From assembly GCA_022478985.1 (NCBI GenBank), contig JAKSZP010010605.1, forward strand, positions 62,001-126,000: DNA of 64,000 nt, given 5' to 3'. Numbering within the stretch: the stretch's first letter is position 1; each line of letters begins with the position of its first letter. The DNA is from Massospora cicadina. Its lineage: Eukaryota > Entomophthoromycota > Entomophthoromycetes > Entomophthorales > Entomophthoraceae. Of this stretch, positions 11,149-21,518 are shown one piece after another. The notes under the pieces are model-generated. The model ran no database searches. It was given only the letters and a program-made list of their open reading frames with translations, and was not told the origin of the DNA. A program made the position numbers and the translations under genes.

Positions 11149-12689
11149 TTTAATTTATTCTATACTAATCTAATTGTAACTTGAGTTTTCTAGAATCTAC
11201 TTATTTCTTTTATACTTCTCTGTGGTAACTAAAATATGACTCAAATTAGTAGCTTAGATAATAATAATAAAAAGGAGTAAATTGCAACTCCTTTTTTAAT
11301 CAAGATACCACTAGTTTGCAAGCTCCTTTACCTTTTTAAAACGAGAAAATCAATTACAAATTATATTAGCTACTTATTTCGTATAGTGTGAACTTAAAGC
11401 TTTCATACAGAATATTAATGTGAGATACTTTATAGTATGATTTCTTCTATACAATCTTTTAAACTCGATATTAACATATAAGGAATAAGCCTCGATGTTG
11501 GATAGATGTCCTAATTGATTAACTAATTTCCGATCTGTTACTTTTTAGTGCTAAAACCAGAGTCCAACCTAAAGCTGAATAATTACGAAATGTGATTAGG
11601 ATGATTAATAAGTTCATTATAAAGGATTGTTTAACCATAAATTTTTATTATGCCGAAGCTTCAGATAATGAGCTATAAATTTTCTGTGAAGCGTAACTTT
11701 TATAGATGAGGTTAGACGCTTAGAGTTTGAGGTGAAAAAGTGAGTCATATTTTAAGACATTGAGAAGTAAATTTATGATGTACCCGCAGTTAAATAATAG
11801 GATTAAACTTCTCACGAATCAAATTTTAGACAAAAATGTTCTCCAAAATGTTATGGGTGCTCTGCTTCGTTGACTAGATCTACTTTGGTGCTTGCCACTT
11901 ATCCTGTTAAGATGATATTATTTTTTACTAAATTGCCTAAGTTGTTATTATTGAGTTCAAAACTTTACTCATTAACTCCTAATATTAATGCCAATATAAT
12001 ATTTATCTTTGGTAGGAAAATTAGGGGATGGACACTTCCAAAAGGAATAGTTGTAATCTGCACTCAGGCATCAACTATAAATAACATAAGGATGGTGAAC
12101 TTAGATAAAAGATATTCTGTATGAGGAAAGGACCTAAAAAACAAAGGAACAAGATCCCAAACTTATTGCTACAAGGTTTTATTTAGATAAGATAAGCACT
12201 ATGATATCTAGTACTGGCAATGGCAGAAGGGCTCAGGAGTGGGGTTTCTTTAGTTGTGCTGGCTTCAGCAACAACTAACAAAGAATTCAAAAAGATCTCT
12301 TAACAACCCTAAACTTTATTTATGAACCTCTTTAAATCCTGGGTTTCTATTAATACTATTTTTAGGAATATTGGGCGCTTGCATAATTGTATAAAAAATG
12401 GGAAATAATTAACTCAAATAGCAATAATTTTACATTGACATAGGGAAAGGCCTAGTATGATAAACTCATATTTATGACGCATTTTTAGCATTGAGATCAG
12501 AGAGTAATGGTGAATATATCAAAAGTGATTTGATTACTGTAGCTGCAAGATGAGATAAATTGAAATAAATTAATGAATTGGAGAGAAGTACCAGTGGAGA
12601 GGCTAGGTATCTTTTGCAACATTTAATACTACCTATAATTGATGATGGTGTTTGCTAAACATAGTTTACTATGAAAGAATGAAACCCTC
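11149..12689. other. AT-rich, no gene seen
   Basis: Several short frames (for example 11870-12124, plus) show no recognisable motif. ATCTAGTACT at 12210 resembles the 3' end of the micro-retroposons but lacks flanking duplications. Confidence 0.3.
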
Positions 12690-12835
12690 TGTCTTGAAAT
12701 CTGCTGATTAAAGTAAGACTGGGCTTCCAATCTGGGTGTGTAACAATCCAGTGAAAGGCCCAAAATGCCAAGGGCATAGCAGTTCTGAGCAGTTATAGGA
12801 GGGATCCCCTATTAATCTGGTGATGGAAGTAGAAG

Positions 12836-13491
12836 TTAAATAACATACCAAAGGCCCCATAACAAACCAAATGGCTGCAATGGGGGCAACTGCAGGTCTT
12901 GCTGGGGCATCCCCAATGGTGGGAGAGGCAAGGTAGATGACCAATCCTCCTGGTTTTGCAGTTGTTGACCTTTGACTTCATTTTCCCATCCATATTGGAC
13001 TGGTTCATCATAGAAATTTTTTTGAAAATCATAGAAACTTTTAGAATTTTCAAAATGATGATTGGCTTCACGAATCAAATTAAATTGAATCGCTCTGACC
13101 ATTGGGAGGCCTTGGGCCTGATCTTGCATCCATTGGGGGGTTTTGGGTTGGATAGAAAGGTTGGGTACATTGCCAGTGCTGCAGATCAATTTTTAAATTG
13201 ATTTGGGCCATATTGTCCCTCAAAGGAATGGCCCATATGGTTTGGTGCCTGGTTCCCACCTTGCAGTTGTGTAAATGCTGAGTCCTCACCTCTGAATGGA
13301 AAACCACAATTAGCAGAGGTGGCCTCACTCCACCTGAATTGCGCTGAACCACTAGCAGATTGGCAAGGTTGATTAGGCTGAATTCTCTGACTATTTTGTG
13401 GAGTGGGAGGTGGACCTGAAGCTGGTCCGCTGGGTGCCAAATGGAAACCAGTTTGTTGAGAAAAGTTCAAAGGATCTGAAGACTCTCCCAA
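12836..13491 (-). pseudogene. Pro/Gln/Asn-rich LTR reading frames
   Basis: Two overlapping minus frames (13186-13491 and 12836-13189) encode low-complexity protein such as SGPASGPPPTPQNSQRIQPN and PLPPLGMPQQDLQLPPL. They lie in the middle of sL1 between the VDERW-type domain and a C-terminal hydrophobic block. The Z-type LTR at 53790 has Pro/Asn-rich repeats at the same place. Broken by frameshifts. Confidence 0.4.
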
Positions 13492-13945
13492 AGCGGTGGA
13501 TTGAGGTCATATGCTGGCGGTGAGTTCCAGGATCGTGATCACCATTTGGTGGGCAACCAGATTGATAGCTTGGAGGCCCACTTGATGACCATCAGTCCTA
13601 GAATGCAGAATGCTGCATACTTCACTGGGGTAAGAAAAAAGTATCATGGAAAAAGTGGCAGAGCTCATGGAGTGGGTTTTGGAGGGAGAAGTTTATTAAA
13701 GCTCAAAGGTGAAAATGGACCAACAAATGCTCCTTGCAAAAGCAGTTGTCTTATATATATGAAGTGGGGAAAGGGGGCTATGGGTACGTTTTTCCTGAAC
13801 AGCAATAGCTGACGTACTCATGGGTACTAAGCCTGGGTTTGGGGCTTCGTCATCTGGATTATGCAAAGGTTGCTAAGCTCTGGCAACATAAGCATTGGAT
13901 CCTCAAGGGAGGGACCATCACCAATCCAAGCATAAGCAGATTGAC

Positions 13946-14365
13946 TCAGATTGAAGGGGAGGCTGAATTAAGTTTCACCAGGGTTGATTCTGATGAATTT
14001 TTAAAAAAAATTTCAAAATTTCTTGAAAGCAAATTTCTAACTTGGATTGGCTTTCCCAGTCCCGGAATTTTGAATTCCATGTCCCAGATCTGGTTTTCTG
14101 ACTCAGGAGCCCTTTCCTGATCTATGAGGCTTATTTTCTTCTCACCCAAGAACGTAAAGGATGGCGGAGTGGGGCTCAGAGGGAGGGAAAGCTGCTGTTG
14201 AAGGCTTCTGGTCTGTACTACCTCATTGCAGATCTTTCTTATCTTTTCAATCAGAGCAAAAGCAGTCAAATGGGGAGCTGTGGTGGGGTTTTTTGATGCC
14301 AATGCAGTGACCCAACGTTCATCCACTATATGACCCAAGTCCCCCAGTTGAGCCAAGGGCACCAC
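13946..14365 (-). pseudogene. U3-encoded VDERW-type ORF of sL1
   Basis: A 139-codon open frame inside the LTR. It starts VPLAQLGDLGHIVDERWVTALA and continues to LIEKIRKICNEVV, the two blocks shared by the other LTRs in the same order and spacing. Among the best preserved copies of the motif. No known domain was recognised. The upstream frame (FRKKKGP) is open back almost to the LTR edge. Function unknown. Confidence 0.55.
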
Positions 14366-14443
14366 AGGGGTATTAGGTCCCTTCTTCTTCCTAAAAGGGA
14401 CCTTTTCCCGATCCAGCTAAGAGGTTAGGTCTATAGACTTACA

Positions 14444-15020
14444 CACTCAATGAAAAGGCAACGTTGATCAAAATCTCTATCTATATATTAGTTAAAGGAA
14501 TAACAGTTAAATAAACAAATAATCCACTCAGATATTAGGTCAGAACAAGATTACACCAAGGACGAAATAAAAATACTGACCTAAAACCTATTTCATTCAG
14601 GAATCAAGCTAAAATTTTGGATAACGTTGATGAACCTGAGAAATCAAAAAAACCAGGATCAAAAATTATGTTTAACTCAACTATAAATAATTTTAATATC
14701 TTCTGTATCAATATTAAAGGTTACAATAAATAAACCTCCTAGGATATGATGAGAGATAAATGATTGAGAATTCATACTTTAATGTTAAAAAAGTGTTAAT
14801 ATTGGAACTTATAGAAATCACTTATTGATCATGGGTGTTAGAATAAAGACTGATATGATAAACATAATAGATTCCCTAGAATCAATTATTCAAAACAGAA
14901 AAACATTGATGTGAAGAGATATTGGTTTAAATTAAATAAAATAAATACTAATTAATTTGATCTTTACTAATCTGCAAATGTATGTTCAAGTATCCTGTTC
15001 CTGACCTATGAAATTGAATA
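14444..15020. other. AT-rich flank of E3
   Basis: No coding frame. Before E3 inserted, this DNA was continuous with 21514 onward, as shown by the shared GAATA duplication. Confidence 0.5.
15016..15020 (+). other. E3 target-site duplication, left
   Basis: GAATA, identical to 21514-21518 on the other side of the element. Confidence 0.9.
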
Positions 15021-15908
15021 TGTAAAGAGAGTGCCTGTAACCCTTCCATTCCCTAAGAGGTGGTGCAAGATGTGCTATTACAACGCCAGGGACTAGTCAT
15101 TAGAATCATCATAAACAGGGCACCACAAAGGATGCTGGAGCCAAAGTAACCTAGTGCAAAGGTGTATAACCTGGTATAGGGTAGTTGATAACAAGTACAC
15201 AGCAACATCAGGGTGGACCTCATGGTGGAGACCATAACTAAGCGAAGATCTGTGCTGGAGAGTTTGGGTGCCTCAGTCTGAAATAAACCAAGAGGACCAA
15301 CGGTGCACTTGATCTTGTAGACAATTTTGTAAAAAAGAATGGCCATTGTTGTTAAAGACCTCCCCAAAGAGATCCATGCTTAGTTTCTCCTAAGGAACTA
15401 TAACAAAAAAACGTAAACTAATGGGAGTTTTAAAAAGAAAATTGACCCACAAGGAAGGCTGATCTCAAGGAAACATAACTAAATAATTAGGGGGAGTTAT
15501 CAATTGGTGGAAGTGGTACTAAACCTAAGTGCACCAATAAGTGCACGCTTCCATGAGCCTGGATACTATAGCTAGAGATTTCATGAACTCTAGTTATTGA
15601 TTGTAGGCATAGCTGAACCAATTTAGAAAATTCAAAAATTGAACAGGTTTTGAAACCCCATTCACTAAGCAACTGAATTGAACCGTTGTTATTGGTGATA
15701 TAGCTGGTGCATTTTAACAATCTTTCTGTAATGCAGTGGCAAGCATCATGAACATCTCCAGATCTTATCTGAGCATATCTCGCCTGCACCCAGAATTGAT
15801 CCAGGGTATGTTTGAGGTCAAGAAGGCCTTGTAATTTGACCTTTTTGGCCTACTGACTAGCTTTATCCTTGCAATTAATGCCCTCAATTATGTCATGGGG
15901 CCATGACA
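15021..15908 (-). repeat. E3 3' LTR
   Basis: Reads on the minus strand from TGTCATGGCCCCATGACA at 15908 to TTACA at 15021. U3 is largely open in the Pol frame (one TAG) and encodes LLDLKHTLDQFWVQARYAQI. The frame 15487-15789 ends about 40 bp before the inferred start of R. The second half holds a hydrophobic frame (15053-15367). Confidence 0.92.
15487..15908 (-). pseudogene. U3-encoded Pol extension of E3
   Basis: The chromodomain frame passes through the polypurine tract and enters U3 (KEKRVMSWPHDIIEG across the boundary). It continues with LLDLKHTLDQFWVQARYAQI and CHCITERLLKC to a stop at 15487. Two stops interrupt it: a TGA after the chromodomain and one TAG in U3, where the 5' LTR has a glutamate codon (TATGAG versus CAGTAG context). 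The motif matches the VDERW-type blocks of the other LTRs. A 3' U3 is part of the genomic RNA, so translation as a Pol tail is possible in principle. Confidence 0.55.
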
Positions 15909-15911
15909 TTA

Positions 15912-15926
15912 CCCTCTTCTCCTTTT
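15912..15926 (-). other. E3 polypurine tract
   Basis: Minus strand AAAAGGAGAAGAGGG, three bases before the 3' LTR start. A clean 15-nt purine run at the canonical position. Confidence 0.85.
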
Positions 15927-15989
15927 GAGGCTCCACCCCCTCCTGGGGATTTTTCCAAGAAAAAGTTATTGTGGGCTGAGGCTGGCTTC

Positions 15990-16230
15990 ATGGCGGCGAT
16001 GGCTTGCTTTGACAAAAATCCTGCAGCCTCCAAGAGATGCTCTTGAAAAACCTTAAAAGATCTTGGGCATTGGCGCATCCATGCACTGGTACCCAACTGT
16101 TCTCTGCTGCGTCAAATCCCTTCCAGGATACAAGATACTTAAGCCTTCTTCTTACTCAGCATGAGGCTATAATATCCTCCACTTCCCACTCTAGTGCCCC
16201 ATCCACGAGATAAGTCTCTGGAGTCTATGG
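15990..16230 (-). pseudogene. pol: E3 chromodomain
   Basis: Minus-strand landmarks: RRRLKYLVSWKGFDAAENSW, VPVHGCANAQDLLRFFK. This is the full beta-sheet and final helix of a chromodomain (YLVxWKGF...W.P...NA.DLL). It follows the integrase GPY-type segment (SIGPYHVVIKVSHTSYQLEV) and a frameshift near 16250. It probably steers integration to heterochromatin. The first strand (EVEDIxxSR) is only partly readable. Confidence 0.85.
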
Positions 16231-16261
16231 TGGGGGGCCCTCAAACAATGTAAGCTTACTT

Positions 16262-17300
16262 TCATGGAAAACTGAAAAGATTTGGAACAAAGGGGGGCAC
16301 TTCCAACTGGTATGAGGTGTGGCTCACCTTTATGACAACATGGTAAGGCCCAATACTCTTCAGTCCCAGTTTTTTGCATGGTTTCTTGATAGAGTTGTTT
16401 TTAGCATCTGGAATCACGGAATACTCTTCCTTGTAAGCAGGACCTACCCATCTCTTACCATCTGAGTTCTCCTTATAAGCTTGCATAGCTGCATCCAAGT
16501 TTGTGCTCACCCCATGGTTACTTTCTTGATCATTTTTGCAAAGTCCACCACCGCTTCCACCTTGGAGCCACAACTGGGCCCCATGTTGAAGGAGGGTGAA
16601 GCAATAGTTGGCAAAGAACAAAAAATCAATTGATGCATGTTGGACGTTGTTATAGCTGAGTTGGGCCATGGGAAGATGGAAACCCCAATCTGAGTGGTCT
16701 GCGGCGGTGTAACACCTCAAGAACTTCTCCAAGCACTGGTTCACTCGTTCAGTCTGCCCATCTGATTGGGGATGATAGGCAGTCAAACGGCAGGGATAGA
16801 TCTGAAGAGTCTTACATAACTCTTCCCAAAAGACAGAAGTAAAATGGGGCCCCCAATCGCTAATTATCTCTTGGGGGATCCCATGAAAAGCAAACAAATG
16901 AGATACGAAGAGACTAGCCATCTCTGCCACGGTTAAAGTGGTTCTTAAAGGGATAAAGTGGGAAACTTCATAAAACGGTCCACAACTACCATGATTGCAT
17001 CGTAGCCCTCAGATGCAGGTAACTCCATAATAAAATCCACCAATACAGAAGTCCAAAGCCTTCATCCTTTTAACTAGTACTGACGACCTTGCAAGGGGCT
17101 GGCGATATAGCTTCATTTGATTGCAGACTAGGCACTCCTTACAATATTGGCCACCTGCATGGATAACCCTTCCAATTGCACATACGGCAAATTAGCTCTA
17201 GAGTATTCATCTTCCAAAGATGGCCAACGGTGATTCCATCATGATGGTCTTAAATGATTTTCAGGAAAAATGGTCCGTCAGGAACCCATAGGCGCCCCTG
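16262..17300 (-). pseudogene. pol: E3 integrase
   Basis: Minus strand. Zinc-binding part near 17100-17300 (GHLWKMN, CKECLVCNQMK). Core: [12 protein letters not shown] with the first Asp, MVVVDRF, then an open frame of 222 codons (16262-16930) with IPQEIISDWGPHFTSVFWEE (second Asp) and YHPQSDGQTERVNQCLEKFL (Glu). The C-terminal GPY block is SIGPYHVVIK. Catalytic D, D, E are all present; the frame is broken between 16930 and 17020. Longest gypsy reading frame in the window. Confidence 0.9.
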
Positions 17301-17739
17301 AAACCACACCATCTCATCCTTTACGTGATAGCCATTGGTAAAGTCTTCTTGGTTCAACTTGCTCTTGGCGAGGACCATAGTATATTCAGCCAACAAAGGC
17401 TGTAAAAGGACTACTTTTTTGAACATCCCTTAGCCTCTGCATTTTCCAGACATCAAACGCCGGCAGGTGGGCCAAGGGAAAAGGAAGTTGAGACAATACT
17501 TGCCTAGCGGAATCACCAAGTGGGTGTTGTGTACCTCTACCTCCTTAGGTTCAGGAGCTAGTGCAGGGTTTCAGCTCAATGAATCCGCCAAACCATTCTC
17601 CTTCTCTAAAACTCATAAGAAAATGCAAATTGGGCCAAGGTCTCATGCCAGCGGGTCTGCTGTGGGGTCAATACATGAGGTGCGCGGTAGTACAACATGG
17701 TACGGTGATCTTAATACGTGGAAGTGTTAGGATGATCTT

Positions 17740-18062
17740 GCAAGAGATGACGCCAATAATTTAGCGCCTCAACCACTGCTAATAACTCTTTATCATATAT
17801 GGCGTAGTTTGGGCTCTGGCAGAGACATCTTTCTGAAAAAATATTTCACAGGATGCTCTATTACATTTTCGCCTACTTGTAATAAGGCCGCCACTATGGA
17901 GAAGTTAGAGGCATCAGAAGCTACAATAAACTTCTTTTTGGGGTCTACATGGCGAAGGATGGACGCGGACAACTGGGTGAACTTTACCGCTTGGAAGTCA
18001 TCCTGAAAATATGGAGACCACTGTAGCACTTTTGCCTTACTAGCCTCATACCATGGCGCCAC
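17740..18062 (-). pseudogene. pol: E3 RNase H
   Basis: Open frame 17793-18062 reads QDDFQAVKFTQLSASILRHV, DPKKKFIVASDASNFSIVAA, HPVKYFFRKMSLPEPKLRHI. The catalytic Asp of SDAS is kept, and the block resembles the family's VETDASDFAVGA and YFSRKLS motifs. A stop and frameshifts separate it from RT and from the integrase. Confidence 0.85.
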
Positions 18063-18099
18063 TTCTTTTAAAAAGGTTCATTGTGAAATCCTTAAGGAA

Positions 18100-18760
18100 C
18101 GTACACGTCCAAAAACACCTCAATTACTTGACCAAAGTTGGGGTGAGCCACTAGTAAATTTCCTTCTCCTCTTCTGGAGTTATCACTTAACCTTGGTCAA
18201 ACACAACGTTGCCTAGGAAGGTGACATGGAACTTGAATATTTCATATTTACTAATTTTTAGCGTAAGGTCAGCTGTCCTCAACTACTCCACCACCTGTCA
18301 AAAGTGTAATGCATGGGACTCACGATCAGGGGAAAACATCAGAATATCATCCATGTAAGCTACCCCGCATACCCCAGCAGGTCCCCCAAAGTTGAATCAA
18401 TATGGTGTTGGATTATAGCGGGGGAATTTTTTGCCCAAAGGGCATAAACTGAAAGTGGAGAATTACTTTTCTGGTCCAAAATGTGGTTAGCCACTTCTGG
18501 CCCCTCTTGATCTAAATCTGATTGAACGCGTTTATACTTTTTAGTTTGGAGAAAACTTTAGTCTTCTGCACATAGCGAGAAATTTGTGAGTCCATTGGGA
18601 TGGGATGCAAGTCTGGTACTATGACTTTGTTGAGTTCCCATAATTTATGCATGGGCGTAAGGTACCATCAGCCATCTCCACAAAGAAAAGTGGGGAGCAT
18701 ATTGGGGAGGTACACTGAAAATTGGGCCTTTAGCTTATTCCTCATTACCCCACACATCTA
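18100..18760 (-). pseudogene. pol: E3 reverse transcriptase
   Basis: Minus strand, in several frames: WELNKVIVPDLHPIPM, YVQKTKVFSKLKSINAFNQI, RGQKWLTTFWTRKV, FQFMPFGQK, then AYMDDILMFSPDRESHALHF with the catalytic YMDD encoded at 18346-18357, and VTFLGNVVFDQG. Order and spacing are those of a gypsy RT. Four or more frameshifts and stops. Confidence 0.85.
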
Positions 18761-18773
18761 AGGCAGCTTCCTC

Positions 18774-19340
18774 CTATACATTGAAAGGGTAAATGAGAGA
18801 AGATATACAAACCAGGTCAAATGTGAGCTTGAACTTGCAATAAAACTCCAAATGAGCTGGTAGTAAATTGGCTGAAGACGTGTCAAATGAAGATTCCAGC
18901 CCCTCCAAACAGGAAGGTAAGGGTACCACCAAAGAGGGCTTCAGCAACGGAGCAAGACTGAGAGTGTGGATATTGGGCAAGTGGGTAGATAGCCCTGAAA
19001 AGTTTGCTTCAGCAAAAGGGACAATTAACTCATGATCATCCTTCAAAGTTAAGGACAAGGTATTGTCTTTCAAGTTGGTTCTGACGTCAAACTTTCGCCA
19101 CCACTCTACACTCAAAATAATGGGGGCATAAAAGGCCTTTGATTGCTTGGAAGCGGTCAAACAATTGATATTTGCCAACTTGATAATCCTCTAACATCAT
19201 AATCCTCAGCGTGGGAATACCTTGGGAAGCCACACCCCTAACCATCCTACCTGGCAAGTAATTCAGATCAAAATACTTAGCCAGGGTTTTGGTCAATAAA
19301 ATTATCAGAAGCTTTGGTATCCACAAAAATAATTGTGGTG
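18774..19340 (-). pseudogene. pol: E3 protease region
   Basis: Frame with IIFVDTKASDNFIDQ near 19300-19335, matching the aspartic protease active site seen in this group as DSGASDNFID. The catalytic Gly is replaced by Lys (GGA-like to AAA). Downstream frame 18774-19178 (WWRKFDVRTNLKDNTLSLTL, LPSCLEGLESSFDTS) is the protease to RT linker. Broken. Confidence 0.7.
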
Positions 19341-19690
19341 ATTTTCAAAAGGAAATGAAAGGGTAGCGGTTAACAAAAAATATTCTAAATGATCTTAATT
19401 CTAAGCAGAAAACGCCAACACCTCTCCAGAAAATTCTTCATTAGGCATAAGCATGCCTACAGGGTATGTCTCCGCATCATAGGATGGAGAGGAATAGGCG
19501 GTACTTTTACTACTGAGGTCACATATCCCACCATATCTTCAGCAATTTCATAAACATTTTTATATTGAGGAAGAAACTCCCTTTTGACCGTCTGTGTCCT
19601 GCAGATCATGGTATGAGTCAAGCGCGGGTTCTCTGGGTGATCTGGTATAGTGAAATGGGTTTTTAATTAGAGCATGAGGGATGATGATTG
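19341..19690 (-). pseudogene. E3 Gag-protease linker
   Basis: A coherent minus frame: IHFTIPDHPENPRLTHTM, RTQTVKREFLPQYKNVYEIA, EDMVGYVTSVVKVPPIPLHP, then a stop. It sits directly before protease. I do not recognise a named domain; position suggests the Gag C-terminus. Its upstream side is cut by the antisense LTR at 19696. Confidence 0.5.
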
Positions 19691-19695
19691 GCTTG

Positions 19696-20149
19696 TGTCA
19701 GGAAGTTGATATGACTGGATGATACGATACCCATATTGGCAGATCACAGGGGAATTGAGATGTGTCTTGAGATTTATGAAAAGGGGATACACGAATTATA
19801 ATCGAGCAAAATGAGAACATTTGGCAAATTGAAAGGAATCATGCCGAGATTTAATACAAACAAGAGCAACTCAAAAAAGGAAGAAGAATAGAAGATACCA
19901 AGCTGAGGATGCATCCAGCTGGGGAATCGAGATATAAAGAGCCTGATGGAAGATTAAAAAGGGGATAGTATTTTATGAGGAAGAAGAAGCGCAGAATGGT
20001 CTTGAGACATCTAAAAATAAAGGAAGAAATAAGGGGCAATAGCTCCATATATATATTTTATTTAATTTAATTATGATAATCGGTGATCCTCATATTGTTC
20101 AATTGGGTTGCTCAGTGGCTATACCCTGTGCAAATCCAACTCGGTGACA
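19696..20149 (+). repeat. Antisense E1-type LTR inside E3 (454 bp)
   Basis: Plus-strand LTR TGTCAGGAAG...GGTGACA, the third member of the E1 family (compare 535-1013 reversed). It lies in the Gag region of E3 in the opposite orientation. Flanks (GCTTG left, GTGGA right) do not form a target duplication, so it may be an LTR plus some internal sequence, or its ends are eroded. The right flank begins GTGGACC, so a following primer site cannot be excluded. Confidence 0.65.
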
Positions 20150-20609
20150 GTGGACCTAGACACTGAGAAATTAACATCTTGTTTTTAGAAAGGAATTGGC
20201 GTTATAAAATGCGTTTTGGGATGTGAACGACCCCATATCAATTTGGCAGTAGGTTGTGCATCGTTATCCAAGACCATAACCACCAAGCCCTTTGTTGATG
20301 ATCCCCTGCACCATCCAAATGCAGTTCTGAGAAAAATTATTTTTGTTTATATTGTTTTTGATAGTCTTAATGAAATCTGGGGAATTAGAACTCCCAGCTG
20401 CAAAGCGTCCAAATCTACCAGATATGAGCAAGAAGGGTGGGCACTTCACAGTTAGAGATAGTGAGAATAACGCCAAGACTCCCTAACCATTGGCCAAATG
20501 ATATTATGGTGGTGAGCCACATTGAGGCCATGACAAATGTCAGGAACACCCAATTTTCACTTATCAAAAGCCATACATGGATAATTCTAGTTCACATAAA
20601 ATAAAAGTG
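20150..20609 (-). other. E3 leader / Gag N-terminal region, unresolved
   Basis: Between the antisense LTR and the primer-binding site. A minus frame 20264-20476 and a plus frame 20216-20455 are open, but neither shows a known Gag motif. I cannot say which is meaningful. Confidence 0.3.
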
Positions 20610-20620
20610 GTTGGTCAACT
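20610..20620 (-). other. E3 primer-binding site, likely self-primed
   Basis: Two bases after the 5' LTR the minus strand reads AGTTGACCAAC. There is no TGG start, so no ordinary tRNA end pairs here. Its exact reverse complement GTTGGTCAACT (11 nt) lies in the 5' LTR at 21044-21054, 31 nt downstream of a TATA box. That is the geometry of Tf1/sushi self-priming, in which the first 11 nt of the transcript anneal to the primer site. Confidence 0.6.
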
Positions 20621-20622
20621 AA

Positions 20623-21513
20623 TGTAAGGAGAGTGTCTGTAACTCTCCCATTCCCTGAGAGGTGGTGCAAGATGCACCGCGACACCTCCATGGAATTAGT
20701 TGTTAGAAACATGGTAAACAATGCACTGCAAAGGATGCTGGAGCCAAAGTAGCCTAGTGTAAGGGTGTATAATGCATATAGAGTAGTTGGTAACAAGTAA
20801 ACAGAAACACAAGGGTGGCCCCCTGGGGGAGCCCATAACCACAAGTAAAGATCTGTTCTGGAGGGTTTGGGTGCCTCAGTCTGGAAGGTACTGAGGGGGC
20901 CCAACGGCACTTGATCTTGTAGAAAATATTTATAAATATAGAAAGGCCATTGTTGTTAAAGACCCCCCTATGGAGGTCCATGTAAAGGACACCTAAGGAA
21001 TCATAACAAAAAATGTAAACTAATGGGAATTTTTTATTAAGGAAGTTGACCAACAAAAGGTTGGTCAAGAGGTAACATAATTATACAATTGGGGGAAATC
21101 ATCAATGGTGGAAGTTGTGCTAAACCTAAGTGCAGCTATAAGTGCATGATTTCATTAGCCTGGGTACTATAGCTCAAGATTGCCCAAACTCAAGTCATTG
21201 ATTGTAGGCAAACCTACCAAATTTAGAAAATCTAAAAATTGAACATGTTTGAAAACAATCATTCACTAAGCAAATGAATTGAACCGCTGCTATTAATTAT
21301 ATAGCTGGTACATTTTAACACTCTTCCTGTAATGCAGTGGCAAGCATCACGAGCATCCCCATGTTCTTATCTGAGCATATCTCGCCTTCACCCAGCGTTG
21401 ATCCAAGATATGTTTGAGGTCAGGAAGGCCTTGCAATTTGACCTTTTTGGCCTCATAATGACAAGCTTTATCCTTGCAATTAGTGCCTTCAATTATGTCG
21501 TGAGGCCATGACA
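20623..21513 (-). repeat. E3 5' LTR
   Basis: Minus strand TGTCATGGCCTCACGACA at 21513 to CTTACA at 20623. U3 carries LPDLKHILDQRWVKARYAQI (about 21363-21424), a better preserved copy of the motif than in the 3' LTR. Contains the TATA box and inferred transcription start. Confidence 0.92.
21044..21085 (-). promoter_or_regulatory. E3 core promoter: TATA box and inferred start
   Basis: Minus strand TATAATTA at 21085-21078, then GTTGGTCAACT starting at 21054, which is 31 nt downstream and complements the primer-binding site. The segment TTGACCAACCTTTTGTTGGT around the start can fold as a hairpin. The 3' LTR copy is mutated here. Confidence 0.55.
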
Positions 21514-21518
21514 GAATA
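21514..21518 (+). other. E3 target-site duplication, right
   Basis: GAATA, identical to 15016-15020. Confidence 0.9.

Larger units (their letters stand above)
12690..14443 (-). repeat. Solo LTR sL1 (1754 bp)
   Basis: On the minus strand it begins TGTAAGTCTA and ends TCAAGACA. Flanks are CCCTC (12685-12689) and CACTC (14444-14448), a 5-bp target duplication with one mismatch. The end segments match the solo LTRs at 44574-45732 and 53790-54799. No Pol remains next to it, so it is a solo LTR formed by recombination. It is longer than its relatives because of a Pro/Gln/Asn-rich middle. Confidence 0.7.
15021..21513 (-). mobile_element. E3: full-length Ty3/gypsy chromovirus
   Basis: A 6.5 kb LTR retrotransposon on the minus strand with LTRs of 888 and 891 bp, each TGTCATGGCC...TTACA, and a perfect GAATA duplication. 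Order from its 5' end: LTR, primer-binding site (20610-20620), leader interrupted by an antisense LTR, Gag-protease linker, protease, RT, RNase H, integrase, chromodomain, polypurine tract, LTR. All coding parts have frameshifts, so it is not autonomous now. The YMDD of RT and the visible integrase D, D and E survive, suggesting recent loss. Confidence 0.92.

Noticed and set aside
12205..12215. ATCTAGTACT resembling the micro-retroposon core
   Set aside because: No A tail and no flanking duplication; only 10 bases agree.
20216..20455. Plus-strand 79-codon frame as a gene
   Set aside because: No motif, and it lies antisense in the E3 leader; retained only as unresolved.
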